From an uncultured Acetatifactor sp. (GTDB lineage Bacteria > Bacillota > Clostridia > Lachnospirales > Lachnospiraceae), in NCBI GenBank assembly GCA_934433135.1, contig CAKRZO010000004.1, positions 1 through 64,000 on the forward strand: a DNA stretch of 64,000 bases, given 5' to 3'. The notes under the pieces are model-generated. The model was not told where the DNA came from. It made no database searches and saw nothing but the letters and a program-made list of their open reading frames with translations. The translations under genes and the position numbers were made by a program. Every line of letters begins with the position of its first letter. Within the stretch, counting starts at the first letter, position 1. Shown here piece after piece: positions 1 through 8,389 of the stretch.

Positions 1-3
1 GGC

Positions 4-381
4 GTGAATATGGATTTCCCGAAGATTCACGAAAGTGAATATCGTTTTTGTTTGATTATGTGGGAGCATGAGCCGGTGACAGCTGTTGAGCTTGTAAAGC
101 TCTGTCAGGAACAACTCGGCTGGAAGCGAACCACTACTTATACTGTTATTAAACGCCTTGGAGAACGTGGCGTATTGAAGAATGATAACAGCATCATTAC
201 ATCTCTCGTTTCTAAAGATGAAGCACAGGCGTGTGAGATTGATGAATTGGTTGAGAAAAAGTTTGAAGGTTCTTTGCCCGCCTTTATCACTGCTTTTACA
301 AAACATCAGGATATGTCCGAAGATGAACTCGACGAAGTACAGCGTATGATCGACCGCATCAGGAAAGGAGGTTCACAATGA
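4..381 (+). CDS. BlaI/MecI-family transcriptional repressor
   Basis: A 125-aa winged-helix protein of the BlaI/MecI/CopY type and of the family's usual length. The recognition-helix region reads RTTTYTVIKRLGERGVL (about residues 43-59), and the C-terminal half is the helical dimerisation part. Such repressors sit on the promoter of their own operon and are inactivated by cleavage through a partner M56 membrane protease, which is the next gene (4-bp ATGA overlap). The start is uncertain because the window begins here: GTG at 4 or ATG at 10 both fit, and any ribosome binding site lies outside. The target operator is also outside the window. The family is clear; the regulated genes are unknown. 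Confidence 0.88.
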   Translation: MNMDFPKIHESEYRFCLIMWEHEPVTAVELVKLCQEQLGWKRTTTYTVIKRLGERGVLKNDNSIITSLVSKDEAQACEIDELVEKKFEGSLPAFITAFTKHQDMSEDELDEVQRMIDRIRKGGSQ

Positions 382-2477
382 ACAAACTCTTTTTGAAAAT
401 CATCAACATGAGCATTTCGGCAAGCTGGCTTGTTTTGGCTGTGCTGATTCTCAGATTCGTTCTGAAGAAAGCTCCCAAATGGATCAATGTTCTGCTTTGG
501 GGCATTGTAGCCATCAGATTGATTTGCCCATTCTCTTTTGAGAGCGCATTGAGCCTTATTCCGAGTGCTGAAACAATACCGTTGAATATTGGATTGGATA
601 CCACTCCAACCATCAATAGTGGTATAAATGCAATCAACAATGCCGTTAATCCTATCATCAGTCAGACTAATACTCCGATGAGAGGCGCAAGTGTAAATCC
701 TATGCAGATTACCATCGGTATCTATGAATACCTCTGGATTTTCGGCATGATTGTATTAGCTTTATATACAGCTATCAGCTATTGGCGTCTGCGCTGCAAA
801 GTGGATACTGCTGTTCGCTACAAGGACAATATTTTCCAGAGCGAGAATGTAAGTTCTCCATTTGTCTTGGGCATCGTCAAGCCGAGAATTTATCTGCCTT
901 TCAAACTGGACGGGCAGAATTTGGATCACGTTGTTGCCCATGAGCAGGCACACATTCGCCGCAAAGACCATTGGTGGAAGCCTCTTGGCTTTTTGCTGCT
1001 GACACTTCATTGGTTCAATCCTCTGATTTGGCTGGCTTATGTGCTGCTGTGCCGTGACATTGAGCTTGCCTGTGACGAAAAGGTTATCAAGGAACTCGGC
1101 AACGAGCAGAGAGCCGGCTATACCCAAGCACTTGTGGCTTGCAGCGTAAACCGCCGGATGATTGCTGCTTGTCCTCTCGCATTTGGCGAAGTTGGTGTAA
1201 AAGAGCGAGTGAGGTCTGTGATGAATTATAAGAAACCTGCCTTTTGGATTATTATTCTGGCAGTCATTGCCTGTGTGATCGTTGCGGTCTGCTTCCTGAC
1301 CAATCCGAAACAAGACAGCTATACGTTGCGAATCGTTGTTCCGGCGGGAAGCCAAAAAGAATTTGTATATTCAGATGAAGAAGTCAGTACAATCAAGAAC
1401 TCAATCAAAATATGGTCTGGTGATGGATTAGGTGATACAGAAGTTCTTTTGTCCCCCGTTAATAAAGCAACAGAAACTGGATATACAGCAACTTATCTTA
1501 CTCATGGAATGCCCGTGGTATTTGATGCTGAAAAAGATACATGGTTCAAAGTGGGTGTGAATATGCAGAATCCCACCGACGAGGATATTTTTGTTTATGT
1601 TGAAGTGGAGAATGTGGAGGTTCGCATTTCAGACGAAAGCACTCCCGATAGTATTACTTTTGAAGCAGAAATCCTTGAAATTTATGACGGATATTTTCTT
1701 GTGAAGCCAGAAGCCAGTTGGACTATAAATAGTGCAGATCAAATAGAAGTGCCTATGGAACATATGGGTGCATCCCCAGAACCAGAGATTGGAGATATAA
1801 TTGAAATCGCATTTGATGGCGAAATATTAGAAACTTATCCGGCACGTATTAAAGAGGTTTACAGCATCAGCGTTATCAGAGATATATCTGAAAGTACAGA
1901 TATACTGGAGATATTCCAAAAGAATATTTCTGATGATGAAACAATCATAGTGACTGATTATGTGTATGCTGATGATGAAGTCTATGGTCTTGATGGTATT
2001 GTTCAGTATGCAGATGAAACGGGTAGTCCTTGGAAATTAGCATTTATTCGTGATGGTGTTGTGCATCCTGTAAGTCAGGATTGGGGAACGAATTATATCA
2101 TTGCCGGTGACCTTAACTATCTCGGAAATGGTATCGTCCAAGTATATATCGAAGATACAAACGATGGGGCGATTTATCAGTGTTCCATGGAGTACACTTA
2201 TGATTCAGAAAAAAATCACACTAATTTCAAGGCAACCTCTAATAAAGTTGCAGATCGAACTTTAACGCAGGAGGAAATTGATAGAGTCAATGATACATTT
2301 AAAGGAAACATAGTGCATCCGCTTGACCAGTTTTGCAACTTTTTCGCCGGGACAACTGAAAGAGAAAAGGAGAACTTGAAATCACAAATTGTGACTTCAA
2401 GTTGGGGAAGCAAAAGAAAATTATCGTATGTATTTACAGAGCAGGGAAGTTATATGTTAATTGAAGAAAATGCGTGA
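378..2477 (+). CDS. M56-family (BlaR1/MecR1-like) membrane metalloprotease with a non-PBP sensor region
   Basis: A 699-aa protein that starts inside the repressor gene (ATGA overlap) behind AGGAAAGGAGG. The first roughly 315 residues carry four membrane segments and the zinc-protease motif HEQAH (H188, E189, H192), with RDIELACDE further on, as in BlaR1/MecR1. Family members sense a signal outside the cell and cleave the partner repressor inside. The C-terminal ~380 residues are not the penicillin-binding sensor of true BlaR1: I see no SxxK/SxN/KTG set. Part of it (about 430-500) resembles the small beta-barrel DUF3221-type lipoprotein domains. The signal is therefore probably not classical beta-lactam acylation. 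Codons are more AT-rich than in the genes from 4 kb on, which hints at transfer. Confidence 0.85.
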   Translation: MNKLFLKIINMSISASWLVLAVLILRFVLKKAPKWINVLLWGIVAIRLICPFSFESALSLIPSAETIPLNIGLDTTPTINSGINAINNAVNPIISQTNTPMRGASVNPMQITIGIYEYLWIFGMIVLALYTAISYWRLRCKVDTAVRYKDNIFQSENVSSPFVLGIVKPRIYLPFKLDGQNLDHVVAHEQAHIRRKDHWWKPLGFLLLTLHWFNPLIWLAYVLLCRDIELACDEKVIKELGNEQRAGYTQALVACSVNRRMIAACPLAFGEVGVKERVRSVMNYKKPAFWIIILAVIACVIVAVCFLTNPKQDSYTLRIVVPAGSQKEFVYSDEEVSTIKNSIKIWSGDGLGDTEVLLSPVNKATETGYTATYLTHGMPVVFDAEKDTWFKVGVNMQNPTDEDIFVYVEVENVEVRISDESTPDSITFEAEILEIYDGYFLVKPEASWTINSADQIEVPMEHMGASPEPEIGDIIEIAFDGEILETYPARIKEVYSISVIRDISESTDILEIFQKNISDDETIIVTDYVYADDEVYGLDGIVQYADETGSPWKLAFIRDGVVHPVSQDWGTNYIIAGDLNYLGNGIVQVYIEDTNDGAIYQCSMEYTYDSEKNHTNFKATSNKVADRTLTQEEIDRVNDTFKGNIVHPLDQFCNFFAGTTEREKENLKSQIVTSSWGSKRKLSYVFTEQGSYMLIEENA

Positions 2478-2487
2478 ACTCCCGGTT

Positions 2488-3870
2488 TTATACCGAGGAA
2501 GAAGCACCGCAGGAGCGCAGGACGTGTCCTAAGCACAGCAGGTAAAGAAGGGCAAGGGTGATTTGTCCGGCAAGCATCCCCCACAGATAGCCTTTGATCC
2601 CGAAATGCGGAACCAGAAAGAAGACAAAGGCAAGGCGGATAAGGATGCCGAGGGCATTGATGAGAAAGATGCGGCCGGAGCAGCCCAGTCCCTGAAGAAT
2701 GCTGGATAGAGTGGTGTCCAAGTAAATAAAAGGGCAGATAAAGCTTAAAGTCTGAATAAAATGACCGGCAAGAGGACTGTGAAAAAGAAAATTTCCCGCC
2801 CATTTGCCGAGAAAAAGGAAAACAGCCATGCAGAAAAGACCGAGAAGAGCACAGAAACGAATGGTCTGCAGGGTGTTTTCTTTTACTTTTCGGAAATTTC
2901 CTACGGCATAGGATTCCGAAATCAGTGGAAGAAGCAGAATGGAAATGGAGCTGGTTACTGCATTGGGAAAGAAGATAAGCGGCATGGCCATGCCGGTAAG
3001 GACTCCGTAAACGCTTAAGGCCGTGGTGACATCGTATCCGTAAAGGCGAAGCTTTGCCGGCAGAGTTACGGCTTCTATGCTCTGCAGAAAATTCAGAACC
3101 ATTCGGTTGGCCGTCAAAGGGAGAGCACAGACAAGAAGATCATGGTAAGTCCGGCGGAAAGCGCAGGGCAGAATGGGAGACGAAAGGACAGATCTGTCCG
3201 GCAGGGAAGCATAGCTTTTGCGGTAAGCGGAAAAAATGCAGAAAACAGATACAAGGACACTTGCCAGTTCGCCCAAAGTAAGCCCCAGAGCGGCTATCCG
3301 TATGGAAGGGAGATATCCGCGGGAAAGAGTCCATGCAGAAAGACCGTATACGCAGCTTACCCGGATCAGCTGTTCCGTCAACTGGGTTACGGACGGGACT
3401 CCGGTCTTTTTGACACCGTAAAAATAGCCGTTAACGCAGGAGTGTACGGCGCTTAGAGGAATAGAGAAAGCAAGAATCTTAAGTATGGATGCAGTCCGCG
3501 GTTCCTGCAGAAAGACTGCGGCAATGGGATCCGCGGAAAAGAAAATCAGGACATTGCACAAAATCGATAACGGCAAAGAAATACTTAAGCCTGCAGCAAG
3601 AGGACGAAAAGAAGGTCTGCCCTGACAGGCCGTCTGTTCGGCAACCGTCTTGGAAATGGCCGTCTGGTATCCTGCGGACGTAAAAGCAAAGCTCAGGGAG
3701 AGGACGGGGCCTAAAAGCTGATAAATTCCCATGCCTTCTTCTCCGAACAATCTGGCGAGATAGATACGGTAAAAAAAGCCGATCACGCGGCTTACAACTC
3801 CTGTCAGAGTCAGAATGATGGTACCGGTTATTAAGGGATGGAGACGGCGTTTGGACGTGGGAGACGGCAT
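2488..3870 (-). CDS. spoVB: SpoVB-like polysaccharide/lipid flippase (MATE/MOP superfamily)
   Basis: A polytopic protein of about 460 aa with 12-14 hydrophobic segments. It opens with the pattern typical of SpoVB and related flippases (GVVSRVIGFFYRIYLARLFG, then GMGIYQLLGP). Family members translocate lipid-linked wall precursors, and SpoVB is needed for spore cortex synthesis. I chose the ATG at 3870, which has GGAAAG about 11 bases upstream; a TTG at 3936 would add 22 non-conserved residues. The gene converges on the M56 gene with only 10 bp between stop codons and no visible terminator. SpoVB is the likeliest member because the window has other sporulation genes; a vegetative paralogue (MurJ/YtgP-like) is the alternative. 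Confidence 0.75.
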   Translation of the reverse strand: MPSPTSKRRLHPLITGTIILTLTGVVSRVIGFFYRIYLARLFGEEGMGIYQLLGPVLSLSFAFTSAGYQTAISKTVAEQTACQGRPSFRPLAAGLSISLPLSILCNVLIFFSADPIAAVFLQEPRTASILKILAFSIPLSAVHSCVNGYFYGVKKTGVPSVTQLTEQLIRVSCVYGLSAWTLSRGYLPSIRIAALGLTLGELASVLVSVFCIFSAYRKSYASLPDRSVLSSPILPCAFRRTYHDLLVCALPLTANRMVLNFLQSIEAVTLPAKLRLYGYDVTTALSVYGVLTGMAMPLIFFPNAVTSSISILLLPLISESYAVGNFRKVKENTLQTIRFCALLGLFCMAVFLFLGKWAGNFLFHSPLAGHFIQTLSFICPFIYLDTTLSSILQGLGCSGRIFLINALGILIRLAFVFFLVPHFGIKGYLWGMLAGQITLALLYLLCLGHVLRSCGASSSV

Positions 3871-3920
3871 AAAAGCGAACTTCTTTCCGGTGTTTTTATA
3901 AACATATTCGGGGCGGTCGG

Positions 3921-3949
3921 TTGACAGAACCTGCAAATAATGTTATATT
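3921..3949 (+). promoter_or_regulatory. sigma-A promoter of the cysteine desulfurase-mnmA unit
   Basis: TTGACA (3921-3926), a 17-bp spacer and TATATT (3944-3949), about 90 bp upstream of the desulfurase start. Confidence 0.75.
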
Positions 3950-4042
3950 GTGTGGGAATTCCGAACCGGTGCCTGAAAAGGGCGGCAGTTCGGCAGGTTG
4001 ATTACGAAATGTAAGTCGGACAGTAGTAAAAAGGTGAGAAGC

Positions 4043-5197
4043 ATGATTTATCTGGATAATGCAGCGACTACCAAAACGGCACCGGAAGTGGTTGCGGCAA
4101 TGCTTCCGTATTTTACGGAGCAATACGGAAACCCCAGCAGCATCTATTCTTTTGCTTCGGAGAGTAAGAAAGCGATGGAAGGGGCAAGGCAGGTCATTGC
4201 CGCGGGGATCGGCGCAGAGCCGGGAGAGATTTATTTTACTTCCGGAGGAACGGAAGCGGATAACTGGGCGATAAAAGCGGTTGCGGAAGCTTGTGCGGAA
4301 AAAGGAAGGCATATGATTACGACTGCCATTGAACACCATGCCGTTTTGCATACCTGCAGGGAGTTGGAAAAAAAAGGGTTCCGGATCACGTATCTTCCGG
4401 TGGATGAGTTCGGAAGGGTGCAGCCGGAAATGCTGGAAAAGGCGATCTGTCCGGATACCGTTTTAATCAGTGTGATGTTTGCCAATAATGAGATCGGAAC
4501 AATAGAGCCGATCGCACAGATCGGTCAGATTGCCGCAAAGCACGGCGTTTTCTTCCATACGGATGCGGTACAGGCTTACGGTCAGATTCCCGTGGATGTG
4601 AATTCCTGTTCCATTGACCTGCTCAGCGCAAGCGCCCATAAACTGAACGGCCCGAAAGGTGTGGGTTTTTTATACATCCGGAAAGGCTTGAAAATCAGAT
4701 CCCTTCTGCAGGGAGGCACACAGGAGAGAAACCGGCGTGCGGGAACAGAGAATCTTCCGGGAATTGTAGGATTCGGAGCTGCGGCGAAGAAAGCCATGAA
4801 TTTTATGGAAGAAAAGATCCGGAAAGAGACAAAGCTAAGAGACTATCTGATTGACCGAATCGAGAGGGAAATTCCGTCCTGCAGACTGAACGGAGATAGA
4901 ACAAATCGTCTGCCGAACAATGTAAATTTCAGTTTTTCCGGGATAGAAGGCGAGTCTTTGGTCATCTCTTTGGATCTGTTGGGAATCTGTGCTTCCGCCG
5001 GTTCGGCCTGCACGTCCGGTTCCTTAGAGCCTTCCCATGTGCTTTCGGCACTTGGACTGGATGACAAAACGGCAGGTGGGGCTTTGCGGCTTACGTTATC
5101 GGAAGAGACGACGAAGGAAGAATTGGATGTTACCGTTGAGAGCATCCGCAAGTGTGTGGAAAGACTGCGCAGCCTGTCCGGTATGACTTTTGAGTAA
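4043..5197 (+). CDS. cysteine desulfurase (NifS/IscS class V aminotransferase)
   Basis: A PLP enzyme of 384 aa that takes sulfur from cysteine as an enzyme persulfide. The N-terminus MIYLDNAATT is diagnostic. The PLP lysine is K200 in SAHKLNGPKG, and the persulfide cysteine is C323 in GSACTSG. I chose the ATG at 4043 because AAGGTGAG stands just before it and the family begins with this motif. mnmA starts 31 bp after the stop. The pair matches the Bacillus YrvO-MnmA arrangement, so the likely job is sulfur supply for tRNA 2-thiolation. No iron-sulfur scaffold gene lies next to it, which argues against a dedicated Isc/Nif role. Confidence 0.93.
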   Translation: MIYLDNAATTKTAPEVVAAMLPYFTEQYGNPSSIYSFASESKKAMEGARQVIAAGIGAEPGEIYFTSGGTEADNWAIKAVAEACAEKGRHMITTAIEHHAVLHTCRELEKKGFRITYLPVDEFGRVQPEMLEKAICPDTVLISVMFANNEIGTIEPIAQIGQIAAKHGVFFHTDAVQAYGQIPVDVNSCSIDLLSASAHKLNGPKGVGFLYIRKGLKIRSLLQGGTQERNRRAGTENLPGIVGFGAAAKKAMNFMEEKIRKETKLRDYLIDRIEREIPSCRLNGDRTNRLPNNVNFSFSGIEGESLVISLDLLGICASAGSACTSGSLEPSHVLSALGLDDKTAGGALRLTLSEETTKEELDVTVESIRKCVERLRSLSGMTFE

Positions 5198-5228
5198 GGG
5201 GTAAATCGAGGATTAATGAGGATTAATA

Positions 5229-6305
5229 ATGAAAGAAAAAGTGGTAGTAGGGATGTCCGGAGGTGTGGATTCCTCCGTGGCGGCATATCTGTTAAAAGAG
5301 CAGGGCTATGATGTGGTCGGTGTAACGATGCAGATCTGGCAGGATGAGGAAGAGGAGCAGAAGCAGGATAACGGCGGATGCTGCGGGCTGAGTGCGGTGG
5401 ATGATGCCAGAAGAGTGGCACAGGTACTGGGAATTCCTTATTACGTTATGAATTTCAAAAAGGAGTTCAAACAACAGGTAATCGATTATTTCATTAAAGA
5501 ATATACCGCAGGGCGCACCCCCAATCCCTGCATTGCCTGCAATCGTTATGTTAAGTGGGAGGCGCTGTTAAAGCGCAGCCTTCAGATCGGGGCGGATTAT
5601 ATTGCGACGGGGCATTATGCCAGAATTGAGAAGTTGCCGGGAGGAAGGTATGCGATACGCAAAAGTGTGACAGCTGCCAAGGATCAGACCTATGCCCTGT
5701 ATAATCTGACCCAGTTTCAGTTAGCGCATACGTTGATGCCGATCGGAGACTACGAAAAGGATGAAGTTCGTAAGATCGCACAGGAGTGCGGTCTGCCTGT
5801 GGCACATAAAAAGGACAGTCAGGAGATTTGTTTTGTGCCGGATAAGGATTATGCCGGTTTTATCGAAAAACAACCCGGAGTTTCTGTCCCGGGTCCCGGA
5901 AATTTTGTGGACACGGAAGGAAGGGTTTTAGGGCAGCATAAAGGAATCTGCCATTATACCATAGGGCAGAGAAGGGGGCTTGACATTGCTGCGGGACACC
6001 GGATTTTCGTGACGCAGATTAAGCCGGAGACCAATGAGGTGGTTATCGGAGAAAATGCGGATACTTTTACGGATCGCGTAGTCTGCGATCAAATCAATTA
6101 TATGGCAATGGAAGGGCTTGACAGCCCGCGCAGGGTATTTGCCAAAATCCGGTATAACCATGCCGGAGAATACTGCAGGATCGAGAAGACGGATGCCGGA
6201 AAAATTCTCTGTCTTTTTGAAAAGCCCGTAAGAGCCTGCACGCCGGGGCAGGCGGTGGTATTTTATGATGGGGAATATGTGCTGGGCGGCGGAACCATCT
6301 GTTAG
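5229..6305 (+). CDS. mnmA: tRNA-specific 2-thiouridylase MnmA
   Basis: 358 aa, the family's usual size. The PP-loop SGGVDSS (residues 9-15) binds ATP. The catalytic cysteines are C101 in NPCIACNRYVKW and C201 in QEICFVP. The C-terminal beta-barrel contacts tRNA. MnmA adenylates and thiolates the wobble uridine of Glu, Gln and Lys tRNAs using persulfide sulfur, here presumably from the desulfurase upstream, with which it shares a promoter. The 104-bp gap to the next gene contains the 12-mer GTTTTGCAGAAC twice (near 6310 and 6339) but no clear terminator. Confidence 0.96.
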   Translation: MKEKVVVGMSGGVDSSVAAYLLKEQGYDVVGVTMQIWQDEEEEQKQDNGGCCGLSAVDDARRVAQVLGIPYYVMNFKKEFKQQVIDYFIKEYTAGRTPNPCIACNRYVKWEALLKRSLQIGADYIATGHYARIEKLPGGRYAIRKSVTAAKDQTYALYNLTQFQLAHTLMPIGDYEKDEVRKIAQECGLPVAHKKDSQEICFVPDKDYAGFIEKQPGVSVPGPGNFVDTEGRVLGQHKGICHYTIGQRRGLDIAAGHRIFVTQIKPETNEVVIGENADTFTDRVVCDQINYMAMEGLDSPRRVFAKIRYNHAGEYCRIEKTDAGKILCLFEKPVRACTPGQAVVFYDGEYVLGGGTIC

Positions 6306-6409
6306 AAAAAGTTTTGCAGAACCCTCTGCCGAAAAATGGTTTTGCAGAACTTTTCATAGCTGTGCGCATAGAATAACAGAAACAGATTTAAGCCGGAAAG
6401 GGTCAGAAT

Positions 6410-6961
6410 ATGGAGTATCAGAACCGTAGAAACAGTCAAAATGAAAGGAACAGGAGAGCACCCCGAAAGTACTTTTCCGTAGAAGGGACGATTGTAGGGA
6501 TCGAAGGTGTCAGAGTCGGAGGAGGGCGTGCGGACGGCTGTATGCAGTTTGTTTCCGTGGAAGATATGGATGGTAATCTTGTGAATTTTACCGTAACGCC
6601 GTCAACCTATGTGGCGGATATGGAAACGTTAAAAGAGGGGATGAAGGGCGCGTTTTATTACCGGTCGGATCTGCCGGCGATATTGATTTATCCGCCGCAG
6701 CACCAGGCAGCAGTGGTGATTCCAGATCAGCGCACCAGGCAGTTTGCGGAAGTAGGATACTTTAACGCATCCCTGGTGAACGAAACCCAGACCCTGCAGC
6801 TTACGATTGACAACCGGGTACAGATATTGACAACAAATCATCAGAAGTTTCTGGGAAGTCCTGCAAGGCATGATCTGGTGGTTTTTTATACTTCGTCCAC
6901 CCGGAGCATACCGGCGCAGACTACGCCGTCTAAGATCATTGTCCTTTGCAATGAGAACTAA
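6410..6961 (+). CDS. conserved protein of unknown function
   Basis: 183 aa. I do not recognise the family. The first ~18 residues are basic and Asn/Arg-rich (MEYQNRRNSQNERNRRAPRK). The rest alternates short beta-type stretches (VEGTIVGIEGVRV, VNFTVTPSTYV, AVVIPDQ, LQLTIDNRVQIL) and suggests two small beta-barrel domains. There is no signal peptide or membrane segment. GGAAAGGGT precedes the ATG. The gene lies between mnmA and the gapA promoter and ends just before an AT-rich stretch. Codon use matches its neighbours, so it is probably a native gene. Confidence 0.75.
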   Translation: MEYQNRRNSQNERNRRAPRKYFSVEGTIVGIEGVRVGGGRADGCMQFVSVEDMDGNLVNFTVTPSTYVADMETLKEGMKGAFYYRSDLPAILIYPPQHQAAVVIPDQRTRQFAEVGYFNASLVNETQTLQLTIDNRVQILTTNHQKFLGSPARHDLVVFYTSSTRSIPAQTTPSKIIVLCNEN

Positions 6962-6984
6962 AAAATAAATTTTTTAAAATAGTC

Positions 6985-7013
6985 TTGAATTCTTGGAAGA
7001 AATTAGGTACAAT
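6985..7013 (+). promoter_or_regulatory. sigma-A promoter of gapA
   Basis: TTGAAT (6985-6990), a 17-bp spacer and TACAAT (7008-7013). Transcription should start near 7020, giving a leader of about 97 bases. Confidence 0.8.
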
Positions 7014-7021
7014 AAGGATGC

Positions 7022-7037
7022 TGACAAAATTTTGTCA
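7022..7037. promoter_or_regulatory. perfect 16-bp palindrome at the gapA start site (operator candidate)
   Basis: TGACAAAATTTTGTCA is a perfect inverted repeat starting 9 bp after the -10 hexamer, where a bound repressor would block initiation. No cggR-like regulator gene lies in the window. The sequence is not the classical Rex site. Confidence 0.5.
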
Positions 7038-7116
7038 AAGTAGTTATGTTCCGGAATGAGGACAGGCTGTTTGGGCAAAATGATATAAAATACTTTTATT
7101 TTAGGAGGAACTAAAA

Positions 7117-8130
7117 ATGGCAGTAAGAGTAGCAATCAATGGTTTCGGCCGTATCGGCCGTCTGGCATTCAGACAGATGTTTGATGCAGAAGGATATGAA
7201 GTAGTAGCAATCAACGATCTGACCAGCCCTAAGATGCTGGCACATTTGCTGAAATATGATTCTTCTCAGGGAAAATACAAATATGCAGATACTGTTGAAG
7301 CAGGCGAAGACAGCATCACCGTAAATGGCAAGACCATTACCATTTACAAGGAAGCAGATGCAAGCAAACTTCCCTGGGGTGAGTTAAAGGTTGACGTAGT
7401 TCTGGAGTGTACCGGATTCTATACTTCCAAAGAAAAGGCATCTGCACATGTTAAAGCAGGCGCACGTAAGGTTGTTATTTCTGCTCCTGCAGGAAATGAC
7501 CTTCCTACCATCGTTTACAATGTAAACCATGATACTCTGAAAGCAGAAGATACGGTTATTTCCGCAGCATCCTGCACAACCAACTGCCTGGCACCTATGG
7601 CAAAGGCACTGAATGATTTCGCACCGATCCAGAGCGGCATCATGACAACTGTTCATGCTTATACCGGTGACCAGATGATTCTGGACGGACCTCAGAGAAA
7701 GGGTGATCTGAGAAGAAGCCGTGCAGGTGCATGCAATATCGTTCCTAACTCTACCGGCGCTGCAAAAGCAATCGGTCTGGTTATTCCGGAACTGAACGGC
7801 AAACTGATCGGTTCTGCACAGCGTGTACCGACCCCTACCGGTTCTACCACCATTCTGGTTGCCGTTGTAAAGGGCGAAGTTACCAAGGAAGGAATCAATG
7901 CAGCTATGAAAGCAGCAGCTACCGAGTCCTTTGCTTATAATGAAGATGAAATCGTTTCTTCCGATATCGTAGGAAGCACCTATGGTTCCATTTTCGATGC
8001 AACCCAGACCATGGTATCCAAGATGGAAGACGGCAACTCTCTGGTTCAGGTTGTTGCATGGTATGATAACGAGAACAGCTATACTTCACAGATGGTTCGT
8101 ACCATTAAATATTTCAGTGAACTGGCTTAA
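7117..8130 (+). CDS. gapA: glyceraldehyde-3-phosphate dehydrogenase, type I
   Basis: 337 aa with the NAD-binding start VAINGFGRIGRLAFRQ and the catalytic cysteine C153 in SAASCTTNCLAPM. It makes 1,3-bisphosphoglycerate in glycolysis. TTAGGAGGAAC lies 6 bp before the ATG. The strong start site, own promoter and smoothed codon use fit a highly expressed gene. A strong terminator follows, so gapA can be transcribed alone although pgk and tpiA lie downstream. Confidence 0.97.
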   Translation: MAVRVAINGFGRIGRLAFRQMFDAEGYEVVAINDLTSPKMLAHLLKYDSSQGKYKYADTVEAGEDSITVNGKTITIYKEADASKLPWGELKVDVVLECTGFYTSKEKASAHVKAGARKVVISAPAGNDLPTIVYNVNHDTLKAEDTVISAASCTTNCLAPMAKALNDFAPIQSGIMTTVHAYTGDQMILDGPQRKGDLRRSRAGACNIVPNSTGAAKAIGLVIPELNGKLIGSAQRVPTPTGSTTILVAVVKGEVTKEGINAAMKAAATESFAYNEDEIVSSDIVGSTYGSIFDATQTMVSKMEDGNSLVQVVAWYDNENSYTSQMVRTIKYFSELA

Positions 8131-8173
8131 GGTATCATAGTATAATGCTCTGTAAATTATAAATTGACCTATC

Positions 8174-8203
8174 AAGGGTCCGGTCCTTGGACCGGACCCT
8201 TTT
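8174..8203 (+). terminator. gapA terminator
   Basis: AAGGGTCCGGTCC pairs perfectly with GGACCGGACCCTT across a 2-4 base loop, then TTT. Confidence 0.85.
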
Positions 8204-8229
8204 GTAAATGTAACAGAAATGGAGGCTAA

Positions 8230-8281
8230 TGTGAAAAAATGCATTGAAATGCCATCGCATCTTAGATGCGATTTTTCACAC
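8230..8281 (+). other. branched hairpin upstream of the structured repeat
   Basis: TGTGAAAAA at 8230-8238 pairs with TTTTTCACA at 8273-8281. The enclosed bases hold a second hairpin, ATCGCATC-TTA-GATGCGAT (8253-8271). The arrangement lies directly before the structured repeat in the pgk leader. Confidence 0.5.
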
Positions 8282-8365
8282 GGCTATTTGTGCCGCAGGC
8301 GTCACAAAGTAGCCCTGATCGCAGCGTCAAATCTGAAATTTGACGCGCGGTTCCTCCGACGCTAA
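8231..8365 (+). CDS. possible 44-residue ORF running through the structured repeat (probably spurious)
   Basis: GTG at 8231 has GGAGG five bases upstream and opens a reading frame of 44 codons (MKKCIEMPSHLRCDFSHGYL...) ending in TAA at 8363. Its last two-thirds are simply the repeat element in one frame. The second repeat copy, read in the same frame, gives GYLCCRCRKVA without a matching start. The good ribosome binding site is the only argument for translation. The Cys/Arg-rich composition looks like translated repeat rather than a selected protein. Confidence 0.2.
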   Translation: MKKCIEMPSHLRCDFSHGYLCRRRHKVALIAASNLKFDARFLRR

Positions 8366-8388
8366 AGCGTCTGCGGAATGGAGATTAA
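8280..8388 (+). repeat. structured intergenic repeat, copy 1 (in the pgk leader)
   Basis: Shares its 5' block (ACGGCTATTTGTGC...) and 3' block (...TCTGCGGAA.GG..ATTAA) with 10489-10573. Stem 1 is GGCTA+TTTGTG (8282-8292) with CACAAA-G-TAGCC (8303-8314). Stem 2 is GCGTCAAAT/ATTTGACGC (8324-8346). Stem 3 is GACGC-TAAA-GCGTC (8358-8371). The stem 1 loop CCGCAG (8293-8298) can pair with CTGCGG (8371-8376). The 3' end supplies the pgk ribosome binding site. Confidence 0.75.
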
Positions 8389-8389
8389 T

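Noticed and set aside
378..2477. classical beta-lactam sensor BlaR1
   Set aside because: The outer domain lacks transpeptidase motifs; only the protease half is BlaR1-like.
3930..3960. sigma-E promoter for spoVB on the - strand
   Set aside because: CACACAAT resembles a sigma-E -10, but no matching -35 stands upstream, and the bases form the -10 region of the opposing desulfurase promoter.
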